Source: a bacterium (GTDB taxonomy: Bacteria > Bacillota > Bacilli > Lactobacillales > Streptococcaceae). Taken from it: a stretch of DNA of 64,000 nucleotides. The notes under the pieces are model-generated. The model was not told the origin of the DNA. It worked only from the letters and a program-made list of their open reading frames with translations, and did not search any database. Shown here piece after piece: positions 54,685 through 62,554 of the stretch. The stretch spans positions 1 to 64,000 of the forward strand of contig CAJNBP010000005.1 of NCBI GenBank assembly GCA_905221035.1. The letters run 5' to 3'. The position numbers and the translations under genes are program-made. How positions within the stretch are numbered: position 1 is the first letter of the stretch; every line of letters starts with the position of its first letter.

Positions 54685-55443
54685 CTAAACTCCTCCAAAT
54701 CGACGATGACGACGATTGTAGGCAAGAATGGCTTCCTGCAAGGCTTCCTCGTCAAAATCGGGCCATAAAGTATCCATAAAATAGAGTTCACTATAGGCTC
54801 CCTGCCAAGGAAGGAAATTGCTCAAACGCAATTCTCCACTAGTCCTGATAATCAAGTCCGGATCTCGTAAGTCCTTAGGCAAATGCTGGGTAAAGAGATA
54901 GTTGCCAATCAATTCCTCTGTGATGTCGCCTGGGTTGATTTTGGCATCTAAAACATCTTGAGAAATCAACTTAAGGGCCTGTGTAATCTCAGCACGTCCA
55001 CCATAGTTGAGGGCAAAATTAAGAATCAAACCTGTGTTGTTCTTAGTCAATTCCTCAGCCTTGGTCAGAGCTTCAAAGGTTTGCTTAGGCAGGCGGTCCG
55101 TTTCCCCAATCATTTGAATCTTAACATTATTCGCATGCAATTCCGGGACATAATTATCATAAAACTCTACTGGCAAGTTCATGATAAACTTGACTTCCTG
55201 ATCTGGGCGGGTCCAGTTTTCTGTAGAAAAAGCATATACCGTAATAACCTTAACGCCCAGTTTGTTGGCTGCCTTGGTCACAGTTTGCAATGCTTCCATG
55301 CCCGCCTTGTGTCCGAAGACTCGCGGTTGCATACGTTTTTTAGCCCAACGGCCATTGCCATCCATGATGATGCCGATATGAGCAGGAACCTGTGTCGGAA
55401 CCTCTACTTCCACAGCCTTATCTTTCTTAAAAAATCCAAACAT
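54685..55443 (-). CDS. uppS: Undecaprenyl pyrophosphate synthase
   Basis: Cis-prenyltransferase that makes the C55 lipid carrier. 252 residues; the diphosphate-binding MDGNGRWAKKR (about 27-37) and DLIIRTSGELRLSNF (about 196-210) motifs are intact. I use the ATG at 55443 (AGGA 8 bases upstream, normal family length) in place of an in-frame TTG 18 bases earlier. First gene of uppS-cdsA-eep-proS. It has an extended -10 promoter about 35 bp above. Confidence 0.96.
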   Translation of the reverse strand: MFGFFKKDKAVEVEVPTQVPAHIGIIMDGNGRWAKKRMQPRVFGHKAGMEALQTVTKAANKLGVKVITVYAFSTENWTRPDQEVKFIMNLPVEFYDNYVPELHANNVKIQMIGETDRLPKQTFEALTKAEELTKNNTGLILNFALNYGGRAEITQALKLISQDVLDAKINPGDITEELIGNYLFTQHLPKDLRDPDLIIRTSGELRLSNFLPWQGAYSELYFMDTLWPDFDEEALQEAILAYNRRHRRFGGV

Positions 55444-55475
55444 GATCTTATTCCTATTCAAAAATCTATCGTTTC

Positions 55476-55484
55476 ATTATACCA
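55476..55484 (-). promoter_or_regulatory. uppS operon promoter
   Basis: Extended -10 TGGTATAAT (hexamer 55476-55481). No clear -35. Confidence 0.6.
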
Positions 55485-55543
55485 TATTTCCCTATTTTCT
55501 TCTATCACTAAGCTATTTATTCTCAGGCACCAAGCCCATTTTT

Positions 55544-55640
55544 CAAAAAAATAAGTCGCCTGATTGGGCGACTCAATTTTTTATAGGGAGATTATTATGA
55601 AAAAGTTTTAGGAGTTTAAGTTAAGGTCTTCTTAACTTAT
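55544..55640 (-). ncRNA. CiaR-dependent small RNA (csRNA family), copy 1
   Basis: Predicted RNA of about 97 nt. A CiaR box (55663-55679) and -10 TATACT (55647-55652) lie above; the RNA has a short 5' hairpin (AAGTTAAG..CTTAACTT), an unpaired stretch TTTTTCATAATAATCTCCCT complementary to a ribosome site plus AUG, and ends in an AGTCGCC/GGCGACT terminator with T7. This is the known csRNA plan: antisense to translation starts (in pneumococcus, comC among others). The apparent RBS-ATG-AAA-AAG on the other strand is the mirror of that stretch. Confidence 0.85.
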
Positions 55641-55662
55641 GTACTTAGTATACACTTCCTAG

Positions 55663-55679
55663 CTTAAAGTTTCCTTAAG
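55663..55679 (-). promoter_or_regulatory. CiaR box of csRNA copy 1
   Basis: CTTAAG-GAAAC-TTTAAG, fitting the CiaR direct repeat TTTAAG-N5-TTTAAG with one mismatch, 10 bp above the -10. It overlaps the stop codon of the nucleotidyltransferase gene. Confidence 0.85.
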
Positions 55680-56238
55680 TATTTTTAAAAATCAAATTTT
55701 TCCATTTCTCCTGCCAATTTTTCTTGGATAAGCGTATTTGATAGAGAGCCATTCGATCTTCATTTTCTAAAAAATAAGGAGTTGGGCGAACTTGAAAATT
55801 CAAAATATCCTCTAGTCCATAAGGAGTAAAGAATTCTAAATCGGAGTCTTCATTCAATCGGAGCCCAACCGCCGTACACCGTTCTGGATACTTACTCATA
55901 GCATCACAAGAGCTGCTATAGGGCGCAGTATGAGGACTGTGCTGGTGCATATAGATCTGATTTTTCAATTCCCACTGGTACTGAGGAAAATCCGCTCTCA
56001 ACTTGTTCTCTATACCCAGCGTTTCTTCATAACTCACATCTGGATCAAAGAAAATCACATCCACATCTGTTTCACGGTCAAAAGCTGGTCTGTCTGACAA
56101 GAGGTTCCAGATGAAATTTCTGACAGAACCTGCTGCCAACCACGAGTCTTTTAAACCAAGATCTCGGATGATCGTCAGAATGGTCATCATATCCTGATTT
56201 TCTCTAAAAGCATCTAGAATTTCTTGCTCATTTTTCAT
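55675..56238 (-). CDS. Nucleotidyltransferase-like protein (DUF925 family)
   Basis: A 187-residue protein with an NTase-fold core: [11 protein letters not shown] (about 34-44) resembles the GS motif and [12 protein letters not shown] supplies the two acidic residues. Its reaction is unknown. The gene overlaps the ruvB 3' end by 11 bases. ATG at 56238 has AGGG 10 bases upstream; an ATG 9 bases earlier is in frame but only 1 base from AGGG. It is probably co-transcribed with ruvB. Its last codons lie in the csRNA CiaR box. Confidence 0.8.
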   Translation of the reverse strand: MKNEQEILDAFRENQDMMTILTIIRDLGLKDSWLAAGSVRNFIWNLLSDRPAFDRETDVDVIFFDPDVSYEETLGIENKLRADFPQYQWELKNQIYMHQHSPHTAPYSSSCDAMSKYPERCTAVGLRLNEDSDLEFFTPYGLEDILNFQVRPTPYFLENEDRMALYQIRLSKKNWQEKWKNLIFKNT

Positions 56239-57226
56239 TGTATTCATACCCTAAATGTTCATATGCCTTGGCCGTTGCCACCCGTCCAGAACGTGTTCGC
56301 ATGATAAAGCCTTTCTGGATTAGGTAAGGTTCGTACATATCCTCAACCGTCTCACGCTCTTCAGCGATATTCACAGAAAGAGTTCCTAGACCGACAGGAC
56401 CGCCGCCATACATCTCAATCATGGTGCGAAGGATTTTCTGGTCCACATAGTCCAAGCCTTCATGATCAACATCCAGCATGATTAAGGCCTTATCCGTAAT
56501 CACATCATCGATAACCCCGTTCCCCATAATCTGGGCAAAATCGCGCACGCGCTTGAGGAGACGATTGGCAATACGAGGAGTCCCACGACTACGTAAGGCT
56601 AACTCAGATGCTGCCTCATGAGTAATTTCCATCTCAAAAATATCTGCCGTCCGCTCGACAATTTCTGTCAAGTCAGCATGGGCATAATATTCCATATGAC
56701 CTGTAATCCCAAAACGTGCCCGTAGCGGATTTGAGAGCATACCAGCCCGAGTCGTCGCACCAATCAAGGTAAAAGGTGGCAACTCCAAATGAACACTGCG
56801 ACTGCCTTCACCAGCACCAATCATGATATCGATGTAAAAGTCCTCCATGGCACTATAAAGCACCTCTTCCACTGACATGGGCAAACGATGAATCTCGTCT
56901 ATAAAGAGGACGTCCCCAGGCTCCAAATCATTCAAAATCGCTACCAGATCACCAGCCTTTTCAATGACAGGCCCAGAGGTCTGCTTGAGATTGACTCCCA
57001 GTTCGTTGGCAATAACAAAGGCCATGGTCGTTTTCCCCAAGCCTGGAGGTCCAAATAAGAGCACATGATCTAGCGCTTCATCCCGCATTTTGGCAGCCTC
57101 GATAAAGATTTGGAGCTGGTCCTTGACCTTGTCCTGCCCAATATATTCACGTAAGTACTGAGGACGGAGCGTGCGTTCTACTAACTCCTCATCCCCCATT
57201 ATCTCATTGTCTAAAATTCTACTCAT
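56228..57226 (-). CDS. ruvB: Holliday junction branch-migration helicase RuvB
   Basis: AAA+ motor that with RuvA moves Holliday junctions in recombination. 332 residues: Walker [10 protein letters not shown] (59-67), Walker [11 protein letters not shown] (about 105), sensor motif GATTRAGML, and a C-terminal winged helix. No ribosome site precedes the ATG; a strong promoter places the -10 only 6 bases upstream, so the mRNA looks leaderless. RuvA is encoded elsewhere, as in other streptococci. Confidence 0.96.
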   Translation of the reverse strand: MSRILDNEIMGDEELVERTLRPQYLREYIGQDKVKDQLQIFIEAAKMRDEALDHVLLFGPPGLGKTTMAFVIANELGVNLKQTSGPVIEKAGDLVAILNDLEPGDVLFIDEIHRLPMSVEEVLYSAMEDFYIDIMIGAGEGSRSVHLELPPFTLIGATTRAGMLSNPLRARFGITGHMEYYAHADLTEIVERTADIFEMEITHEAASELALRSRGTPRIANRLLKRVRDFAQIMGNGVIDDVITDKALIMLDVDHEGLDYVDQKILRTMIEMYGGGPVGLGTLSVNIAEERETVEDMYEPYLIQKGFIMRTRSGRVATAKAYEHLGYEYNEK

Positions 57227-57232
57227 AGCTCT

Positions 57233-57261
57233 ATTATATCAAAAATCCAAGCCACAAACAA
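57233..57261 (-). promoter_or_regulatory. ruvB promoter, apparently leaderless start
   Basis: TTGTTT (57256-57261), 17-bp spacer, extended -10 TGATATAAT (hexamer 57233-57238); ATG begins 7 bases below. Confidence 0.75.
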
Positions 57262-57284
57262 AAAAGCCACCCGATTGGGTGACT
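57262..57284 (-). terminator. Terminator shielding ruvB
   Basis: GTCACCC-AATC-GGGTGGC hairpin with T6 leftward, ending at the ruvB -35. The loop matches those of the two csRNA terminators. Confidence 0.75.
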
Positions 57285-57303
57285 CCTGAGTTTAGCACTT
57301 ATG

Positions 57304-57312
57304 TGATATAAT
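57304..57312 (+). promoter_or_regulatory. Promoter of the Fst-like toxin mRNA
   Basis: Extended -10 TGATATAAT (hexamer 57307-57312). The RNA would start near 57319, giving a leader of about 40 nt. Confidence 0.65.
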
Positions 57313-57353
57313 ATTCCACGGCACTTCTACACCGCCTACGAAAGGAGGTGAGA

Positions 57354-57380
57354 TAGCCCATGATGGAATTAGTACTCAAA
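57354..57380 (+). repeat. Direct repeat, toxin copy (par-like DR)
   Basis: ATAGCCCATGATG then GAATTAGTACTCAA; covers the toxin start codons. Partner copy at 57502-57530. Confidence 0.75.
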
Positions 57381-57452
57381 ACTATCATCGGACCAATTGT
57401 GGTCGGTGTCATTCTTCGATTAGTCGATAAATGGCTAAACAAGGATAAATAG
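57360..57452 (+). CDS. Fst-like type I toxin, small membrane peptide
   Basis: A 30-residue peptide, starting MMELVLKTIIGPIVVGVILR and ending in a charged tail with KWLNKDK: one hydrophobic helix and a basic end, the pattern of the Fst/Ldr family of type I toxins. GAAAGGAGGTGAG is a very strong ribosome site 8-14 bases upstream. A divergent antisense unit, direct repeats and a shared terminator complete a par-like locus. Too short for ordinary gene finders. Family membership rests on layout and peptide character. Confidence 0.8.
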   Translation: MMELVLKTIIGPIVVGVILRLVDKWLNKDK

Positions 57453-57456
57453 TGTC

Positions 57457-57503
57457 AAAAAAAGACCTCAAGCTTATTTGGACGTGAGCTTGGGGTCTTT
57501 TCT
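57457..57503. terminator. Shared bidirectional terminator of the toxin-antitoxin locus
   Basis: 15-bp arms AAAAGACCTCAAGCT / AGCTTGGGGTCTTTT (one G-U) with A/T tails on both sides. Confidence 0.85.
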
Positions 57504-57533
57504 AGCCTATGATATAGAACTAGTACTCAATTC
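57460..57533 (-). ncRNA. RNA II-like antitoxin of the Fst-like locus
   Basis: A predicted antisense RNA of about 70-74 nt, convergent with the toxin mRNA. It starts about 7 bases below a near-perfect promoter, crosses the downstream direct repeat and ends in the shared terminator. Length and plan match RNA II (about 65 nt) of the pAD1 par locus. Confidence 0.75.
57502..57530 (+). repeat. Direct repeat, antitoxin copy (par-like DR)
   Basis: CTAGCCTATGAT then AGAACTAGTACTCAA; it mirrors the repeat at the toxin start, so the antisense RNA can pair with the toxin translation start. Confidence 0.75.
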
Positions 57534-57539
57534 CTTTTT

Positions 57540-57568
57540 ATTATCCCACAGTTCACAAAATTTGTCAA
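57540..57568 (-). promoter_or_regulatory. Promoter of the RNA II-like antitoxin
   Basis: TTGACA (57563-57568), 17-bp spacer, GATAAT (57540-57545). Confidence 0.85.
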
Positions 57569-57682
57569 AGGTTTATATCCTCTTTAACCTCTTTAACCGC
57601 TGTACGACAAGACGTTTAAGATTAAGCGAAAGTTATCGGAAAATGATGTTTAGAATAGTCCCCAAAATCCTGAAATAGAGCC

Positions 57683-57779
57683 AAAAAACTCCACCTGATT
57701 GGGTGGAGTTAAGGGAGATTATTATGAAAAAGAAAAGTTTAGGATTTTATTAAATAAAGTTAGGAGGTCTTTATTTAAT
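57683..57779 (-). ncRNA. CiaR-dependent small RNA (csRNA family), copy 2
   Basis: Predicted RNA of about 97 nt, clearly homologous to the copy near 55.6 kb. CiaR box and -10 TATCAT (57786-57791) lie above with identical 10-bp spacing. The RNA has a 5' hairpin around AAATAAAG..CTTTATTT, the same TTTTTCATAATAATCTCCCT anti-start stretch, and a terminator with AACTCCACC/GGTGGAGTT arms and T6. Confidence 0.85.
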
Positions 57780-57801
57780 GACTACATGATACTAGACCAG
57801 C

Positions 57802-57818
57802 CTTAAACTTTGCTTAAG
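57802..57818 (-). promoter_or_regulatory. CiaR box of csRNA copy 2
   Basis: CTTAAG-CAAAG-TTTAAG, one mismatch to TTTAAG-N5-TTTAAG, 10 bp above the -10. Confidence 0.85.
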
Positions 57819-57875
57819 AAAAATAAGTTTTGTTATTTTTCTCTGTTTACCTAAATCATTCTTATACAACACCTC

Positions 57876-58571
57876 TTAGAGTTCCCTCAAGCTCTTATAC
57901 TGCCGCCCATTTTTATCAAAATTTTCAGGATCCAACCATGCTTCCAAACGAGCTTTGACTTGTGGCCAGTCCTTATCAATCATAGACAACCAATCCGTAT
58001 CCCTCGTACGCCCCTTATAAACGACTGCCTGACAGAAGGTTCCTTCATAAATAAATCCCAAACGCTCCGCAGCTCGTCTGGATGGCAGATTAAGAGAATC
58101 ACATTTCCATTCGTAGCGACGATAGTTCAGCTCCTCAAAAACATAGCGCGCCAAGAGATAGTGAGCTTCTGTCCCTATTCGTGTTCCCCTGAGCTCTGGA
58201 GAAAAAGTGACCGCTCCCACTTCTATCACTCGGTTATTCTGGTCAATGCGCATGAGAGAAAATGTTCCCAAACCCTTACCAGTTTCCTTGTCTACAATCG
58301 CATAGTAAAAGCGATCCTTACGAGCCAACATCTGATTTAAAACGGCAACCAGCTCCTCCATATCCGCCACTGGTTCCTGAAAGAGGTAGGTCCACATCTC
58401 TCGAGGAGTATCTGGACCATAAACATCTAATAAATCCTCCGCATGCTTTTCCACCGAAAGAGCCTCTATCCGAGCATAACGCCCTTCTAAGAGATCAATA
58501 GCAGGCAATTCACCATGTGTATAACCTTCCATTGACTCACCAATCATCTGACCATATTCATTTACTGGCAT
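57876..58571 (-). CDS. GNAT-family N-acetyltransferase (RimJ/RimL-like)
   Basis: 231 residues. The RimJ/RimL-type GNAT core spans about 30-200, with RGTRIGTEAHYLLARYVFEEL at the acetyl-CoA site and the conserved CDSLNLPSRRAAERLGFIYEG stretch, the usual ending of the fold. Substrate unknown; homologues are annotated only by family. AAGGAGAAAGCT precedes the ATG. A single gene between csRNA copy 2 and leuS; it probably terminates before the csRNA gene, though no clear hairpin is seen. Confidence 0.88.
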   Translation of the reverse strand: MPVNEYGQMIGESMEGYTHGELPAIDLLEGRYARIEALSVEKHAEDLLDVYGPDTPREMWTYLFQEPVADMEELVAVLNQMLARKDRFYYAIVDKETGKGLGTFSLMRIDQNNRVIEVGAVTFSPELRGTRIGTEAHYLLARYVFEELNYRRYEWKCDSLNLPSRRAAERLGFIYEGTFCQAVVYKGRTRDTDWLSMIDKDWPQVKARLEAWLDPENFDKNGRQYKSLREL

Positions 58572-58642
58572 AGCTTTCTCCTTGTTTCGCTTTTCAAACT
58601 TTATAGTTGCTCATAGTATATCATACTTTCATAAGAAGATTC

Positions 58643-58677
58643 AAAAAATCCTCCAGATTCTACTCTGAAGGATTCCT
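58643..58677 (-). terminator. leuS terminator
   Basis: 11-bp stem AATCCTTCAGA/TCTGGAGGATT (one mismatch) with T6 leftward. Confidence 0.85.
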
Positions 58678-58680
58678 ATC

Positions 58681-61182
58681 TTATTTCACAACGATATTAA
58701 CGAGTTTGTTAGGTACACTAATCACTTTCACGATTTCCTTACCGTCAATCTCTGCTTTGACTTTTTCATCAGCCAGAGCAATTTCTTGCAATTCTTCGCG
58801 TGACAAGTCTTTAGCTACCATGAGTTTGGCACGGACTTTTCCTTTGATTTGGACAACGATTTCGATTTCGTCTTCAACCAATTTGCTTTCGTCCCATGTT
58901 GGCCAAGCCACGTAAGAGATTGATTCACCTGTTGCTGCAACTGTTTGCCAGAGTTCTTCTGCCAAGTGAGGTGCAAATGGGGCAATCAATTGAATAAAGC
59001 CTTTAGCGTAGTCTACATAAAGTTTTTCTTCCTTGTTAGCGGCGTTGACAAAGACCATAAGTTGGGCAATAGCTGTGTTGAATTTCATGGATTCGATTTG
59101 CTCAGTGACAGATTTAACGGTTTCGTTATAAACCTTGTCAAGAGCACCATTGTTTTCCGCAATAATTTCCTTACTTGTAATCAAACGGTAAACACGGTCA
59201 AGGAATTTACGACTTCCTTCCAGACCTTCTTCTGACCAAGCAATTGAAGCATCAAGTGGCCCCATGAACATTTCATAGACACGAAGGGTGTCGGCACCGT
59301 ATTGTTCCACCACATCGTCTGGATTAACAACGTTCTTGAGGGATTTAGACATCTTGGCTGGTGCTTGCTCCAACTCTTCTCCTGTTTCCACATGGAAGAA
59401 AGAACCGTCACGTTTTTCAACCTTGTCAGTCGCCACAAGAGCCCCACGGTGGTCACGGTAGCTTGTTCCCAAGATCATCCCTTGGTTAAAGAGTTTTTGG
59501 AATGGTTCCTTAGTTGGAACGACACCGAGGTCATAGAGGAATTTATGCCAGAAACGAGAATAAAGCAAGTGAAGTACAGCATGCTCTGCACCACCCACGT
59601 AGATATCTACTGGCAACCATTGTTTGAGAAGGTCCTCATCAGCCAATTTCTCAGTATTGTGTGGATCAATATAGCGAAGGTAGTACCAGCTTGAACCAGC
59701 CCATTGTGGCATGGTGTTGGTTTCACGACGACCCTTGACACCATCTTCACGCGTCACTTCAAGCCAGTCTGTCAAGTTAGCTAATGGACTTTCACCAGTA
59801 CCTGAAGGGCGAATGTCCTTGGTTACAGGCAAGACAAGTGGCAATTCATTTTCAGGGACAGCCGTTGAAGTTCCATCTTCCCAATGAATGATTGGAATTG
59901 GCTCACCCCAGTAACGTTGACGGCTAAAGAGCCAGTCGCGGAGACGGTAGGTAACCTTCTCTTGTCCACAGCCTTTTTCTTCCAACCAAGCCACAATCTT
60001 GGCAATAGCGTCTTCTTTGTTGAGTCCATCTAGGAAGTCTGAATTGACATGAAGACCATCCTCTGTGTAGGCAGCTTCTGCTACGTTTCCACCTTTAAGT
60101 ACTTCTACGATTGGAAGGTCAAATTGTTTGGCAAATTCCCAGTCACGTTGGTCATGGGCAGGTACAGCCATGACAGCACCTGTTCCATAACTAGCAAGAA
60201 CATAGTCCGCAATCCAGATTGGAATTTCCTTGCCATTGACAGGATTGATGGCATAAGCACCAGTCCAAACTCCTGTTTTTTCCTTAGCAAGATCTGTACG
60301 AGCCAAGTCAGACTTGAGACTAGCTTGGTGTTTGTAGTCTGCTACAGCCTCTGCTTGCTCTGTACTTGTGATGGCATCTACTAGTTCATGCTCAGGAGCC
60401 AATACAGTGAAAGTTGCACCGAAAAGGGTATCAGGACGAGTGGTAAAGACTGTAAATTCCTTGTCTGTTCCCTTAACTTTGAAGGTTACATTGGCACCAG
60501 TTGATTTACCAATCCAGTTGCGTTGCATGTCCTTGATAGACTCTGGCCAATCCAACTCATCCAAGTCATTAAGCAAGCGTTCTGCATAGGCTGTAATTTT
60601 AAGCATCCATTGACGCATTGGTTTGCGGACAACAGGATAGCCACCACGCTCAGAAGTTCCATCAGGAAGAACCTCTTCGTTGGCGATGGCAGTTCCCAAT
60701 TCTTCAACCCAGTTTACTGGCACTTCCGCTTCATAGGCCAAGCCCTTTTCGTAAAGCTTAGTGAAAATCCACTGAGTCCACTTGTAGTAGTTTGGATCTG
60801 TTGTGTTAACTTCACGGTCCCAGTCATAAGAAAATCCAAGCGCATTGATTTGACGTTTGAAGTTGGCAATATTTTCCGCTGTAAATTCTGCTGGGTCATT
60901 ACCTGTATCCATAGCATATTGCTCTGCAGGCAAACCAAAGGCATCCCATCCCATTGGGTGAAGGACATTGTAGCCTTGCGCACGTTTGTAACGGCTGAGG
61001 ATATCGGTCGCAGTGTAGCCTTCTGGGTGTCCTACGTGCAGACCCGCTCCAGACGGATAAGGGAACATATCGAGAGCATAAAACTTCGGTTTTGATGCAT
61101 CCGTTCCAGTCTTAAATGTATGATGTTCTGCCCAGTAGCCCTGCCACTTAGGCTCAATTTCTTTATGATTGTAAAAACTCAT
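58681..61182 (-). CDS. leuS: Leucyl-tRNA synthetase
   Basis: Class I synthetase, 833 residues. HIGH-type motif HVGH (49-52) after PYPSGAGL, the CP1 editing domain (about 220-400, with the Thr-rich [11 protein letters not shown] site), KMSKS loop in [10 protein letters not shown] (about 610) and an anticodon-binding C-terminal region. TGGAGAGAGACC precedes the ATG. Monocistronic; extended -10 TATAAT at 61211-61216. Confidence 0.98.
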   Translation of the reverse strand: MSFYNHKEIEPKWQGYWAEHHTFKTGTDASKPKFYALDMFPYPSGAGLHVGHPEGYTATDILSRYKRAQGYNVLHPMGWDAFGLPAEQYAMDTGNDPAEFTAENIANFKRQINALGFSYDWDREVNTTDPNYYKWTQWIFTKLYEKGLAYEAEVPVNWVEELGTAIANEEVLPDGTSERGGYPVVRKPMRQWMLKITAYAERLLNDLDELDWPESIKDMQRNWIGKSTGANVTFKVKGTDKEFTVFTTRPDTLFGATFTVLAPEHELVDAITSTEQAEAVADYKHQASLKSDLARTDLAKEKTGVWTGAYAINPVNGKEIPIWIADYVLASYGTGAVMAVPAHDQRDWEFAKQFDLPIVEVLKGGNVAEAAYTEDGLHVNSDFLDGLNKEDAIAKIVAWLEEKGCGQEKVTYRLRDWLFSRQRYWGEPIPIIHWEDGTSTAVPENELPLVLPVTKDIRPSGTGESPLANLTDWLEVTREDGVKGRRETNTMPQWAGSSWYYLRYIDPHNTEKLADEDLLKQWLPVDIYVGGAEHAVLHLLYSRFWHKFLYDLGVVPTKEPFQKLFNQGMILGTSYRDHRGALVATDKVEKRDGSFFHVETGEELEQAPAKMSKSLKNVVNPDDVVEQYGADTLRVYEMFMGPLDASIAWSEEGLEGSRKFLDRVYRLITSKEIIAENNGALDKVYNETVKSVTEQIESMKFNTAIAQLMVFVNAANKEEKLYVDYAKGFIQLIAPFAPHLAEELWQTVAATGESISYVAWPTWDESKLVEDEIEIVVQIKGKVRAKLMVAKDLSREELQEIALADEKVKAEIDGKEIVKVISVPNKLVNIVVK

Positions 61183-61210
61183 GGTCTCTCTCCAATTTTG
61201 TGATGTTACT

Positions 61211-61219
61211 ATTATACCA
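61211..61219 (-). promoter_or_regulatory. leuS promoter
   Basis: Extended -10 TGGTATAAT (hexamer 61211-61216), 28 bp before the ATG. No T-box leader is seen between it and leuS. Confidence 0.6.
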
Positions 61220-61308
61220 TTTTTGAGGGAATTTGAAAGACGAGAAATGTTCTTTTAGGCTTGTATGACAAGAAAGACTGAATCGCAAATCCAGCTTATG
61301 TAGCAGCA

Positions 61309-61338
61309 TAAAAAATTAGCCCCCATTTGGAGCTAACT
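61309..61338 (-). terminator. Orphan leftward terminator above leuS
   Basis: TTAGCTCC-AAAT-GGGGGCTAA hairpin with T6 leftward. No annotated gene ends here. Confidence 0.7.
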
Positions 61339-61342
61339 TCTA

Positions 61343-61363
61343 TTAACTATTTGTCTCTTGCAT
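61343..61363 (-). CDS. Six-codon ORF with strong RBS (leader peptide or chance)
   Basis: AGGGGGAAG is 4 bases before ATG, giving MQETNS and a stop just before the orphan terminator. A TATAAT at about 61421-61426 lies above, with a weak -35. Together they form a promoter-RBS-mini-ORF-terminator unit of about 110 nt. Function unknown. Confidence 0.3.
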   Translation of the reverse strand: MQETNS

Positions 61364-61501
61364 TTTCTTCCCCCTAGCGTCTTTAACTCATATTTCTCGT
61401 TTTAGATTTCTTTAAGGTTTTTATTATATCCTGTAGAACTCTACATTTTAAAAACATTAACAATCTAGGTAGAGAAAACGTTCGTAAAAAAGGAGATTCT
61501 T

Positions 61502-62542
61502 ATGAAAAAACTACTATTCTTTCTCTCTTGTGGATGGATATTTCTTACTTTATCAGGATGTTCTTTAGCTATAGAAGCGGAGACTAACACTGAAAAAGAT
61601 TCAGATAACACTTTGGTTGTCTACTCACCTAACCCTGAAGACCTTATCGAAGAAACAATCCCAGCCTTCGAAGAAAAATATGGTGTTAAGGTTGACTTAG
61701 TACAAGCCAGTACTGGTGAATTGTTCAAAAAAGCTGAGGCTGAAAAAGAATCCCCTGTAGCCGATGTCATTTTCGGAGGCTCCTACGCCCTCTTCTCTTC
61801 TAACGAAAATCTTTTTGAACCTTATATTTCTCAAGAGAACGACCAGATAATCTCTGAATATCAAAATAAAACCGGATTCTACACGCCTTATACACTTGAT
61901 GTCAGTGTCATCATTGCCAATTCAGCTCTTACAAAAGATATTAAAATTGAAGGCTACAATGATCTACTCAATCCTAAATTAAAAGGAAAAATCGCAACTG
62001 CTGATCCAAGTAATGCTTCTAGCGCCTTTGCTCAATTGACAAACATGCTTGTCGATCAAGGTGGATACGAAAATGAACAAGCTTGGAACTATGTGAAAAA
62101 TCTATTTACCCTAGTAGATGGAAAGATTGCATCTAGCTCTTCAAATGTTTACAAAGCTGTCGCCGATGGAGAAATGGCTGTAGGGCTCACCTATGAAGAT
62201 CCTGCCTTAAAACTCTTAAATGATGGGGTTGATGTAAAAGTCATCTATCCAAAAGAAGGAACCGTCTTTTTACCTGGTAACGCGGCTATCGTCAAAAATG
62301 CCAAACACATGGAAAATGCTAAGAAATTTATCGATTTCCTTCTTTCTCAAGAAATCCAAGATAAGCTAGGAACTGAAACAACAATCAGACCCATTCGTAA
62401 AAATGCTAAAACCAATAAAAATATGAAGGCTATGACAGAAATCAATATTGCCACTGAAGATTCAGATTATGTCATTAAAAACAAATCTGCCATTCTTAAA
62501 AAGTACAATGACATTTTTACAGATATCCAATCTAAACAGTAA
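61502..62542 (+). CDS. ABC transporter substrate-binding lipoprotein (ferric iron type)
   Basis: A 346-residue exported lipoprotein with lipobox LSGC at 17-20 (Cys20). The mature part is a type-2 periplasmic-binding fold of the Fe3+/AfuA-FutA class (TLVVYSPNPEDLIEETIPAFEEKYG). Ferric iron is the probable ligand by family and by similarity to the pneumococcal Pit locus, but 2-aminoethylphosphonate-type binding cannot be ruled out. AAGGAG is 6 bases before the ATG. First gene of a three-part importer; 12 bp to the ATPase gene. No promoter stood out. Confidence 0.88.
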   Translation: MKKLLFFLSCGWIFLTLSGCSLAIEAETNTEKDSDNTLVVYSPNPEDLIEETIPAFEEKYGVKVDLVQASTGELFKKAEAEKESPVADVIFGGSYALFSSNENLFEPYISQENDQIISEYQNKTGFYTPYTLDVSVIIANSALTKDIKIEGYNDLLNPKLKGKIATADPSNASSAFAQLTNMLVDQGGYENEQAWNYVKNLFTLVDGKIASSSSNVYKAVADGEMAVGLTYEDPALKLLNDGVDVKVIYPKEGTVFLPGNAAIVKNAKHMENAKKFIDFLLSQEIQDKLGTETTIRPIRKNAKTNKNMKAMTEINIATEDSDYVIKNKSAILKKYNDIFTDIQSKQ

Positions 62543-62554
62543 AAGAGGTTCACT

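Noticed and set aside
54958..55554. 198-codon + strand ORF antisense to uppS
   Set aside because: No ribosome site or promoter and no family features; it crosses the uppS promoter.
55583..55609. Tiny + strand ORF with perfect RBS and ATG AAA AAG before uppS (and a similar one at 57713-57762)
   Set aside because: Both are the mirror image of the anti-ribosome-site stretch of the csRNA genes on the other strand; no + strand promoter is present and the frames are 4 and 9 codons.
57262..57320. Third csRNA ending at the terminator above ruvB
   Set aside because: The terminator loop is similar, but no CiaR box or anti-start stretch is found upstream of it on that strand.
61470..61495. cre-like AGAAAACGTTCGTA before the iron-type binding protein gene
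   Set aside because: The right half diverges from the consensus and no promoter could be placed next to it.
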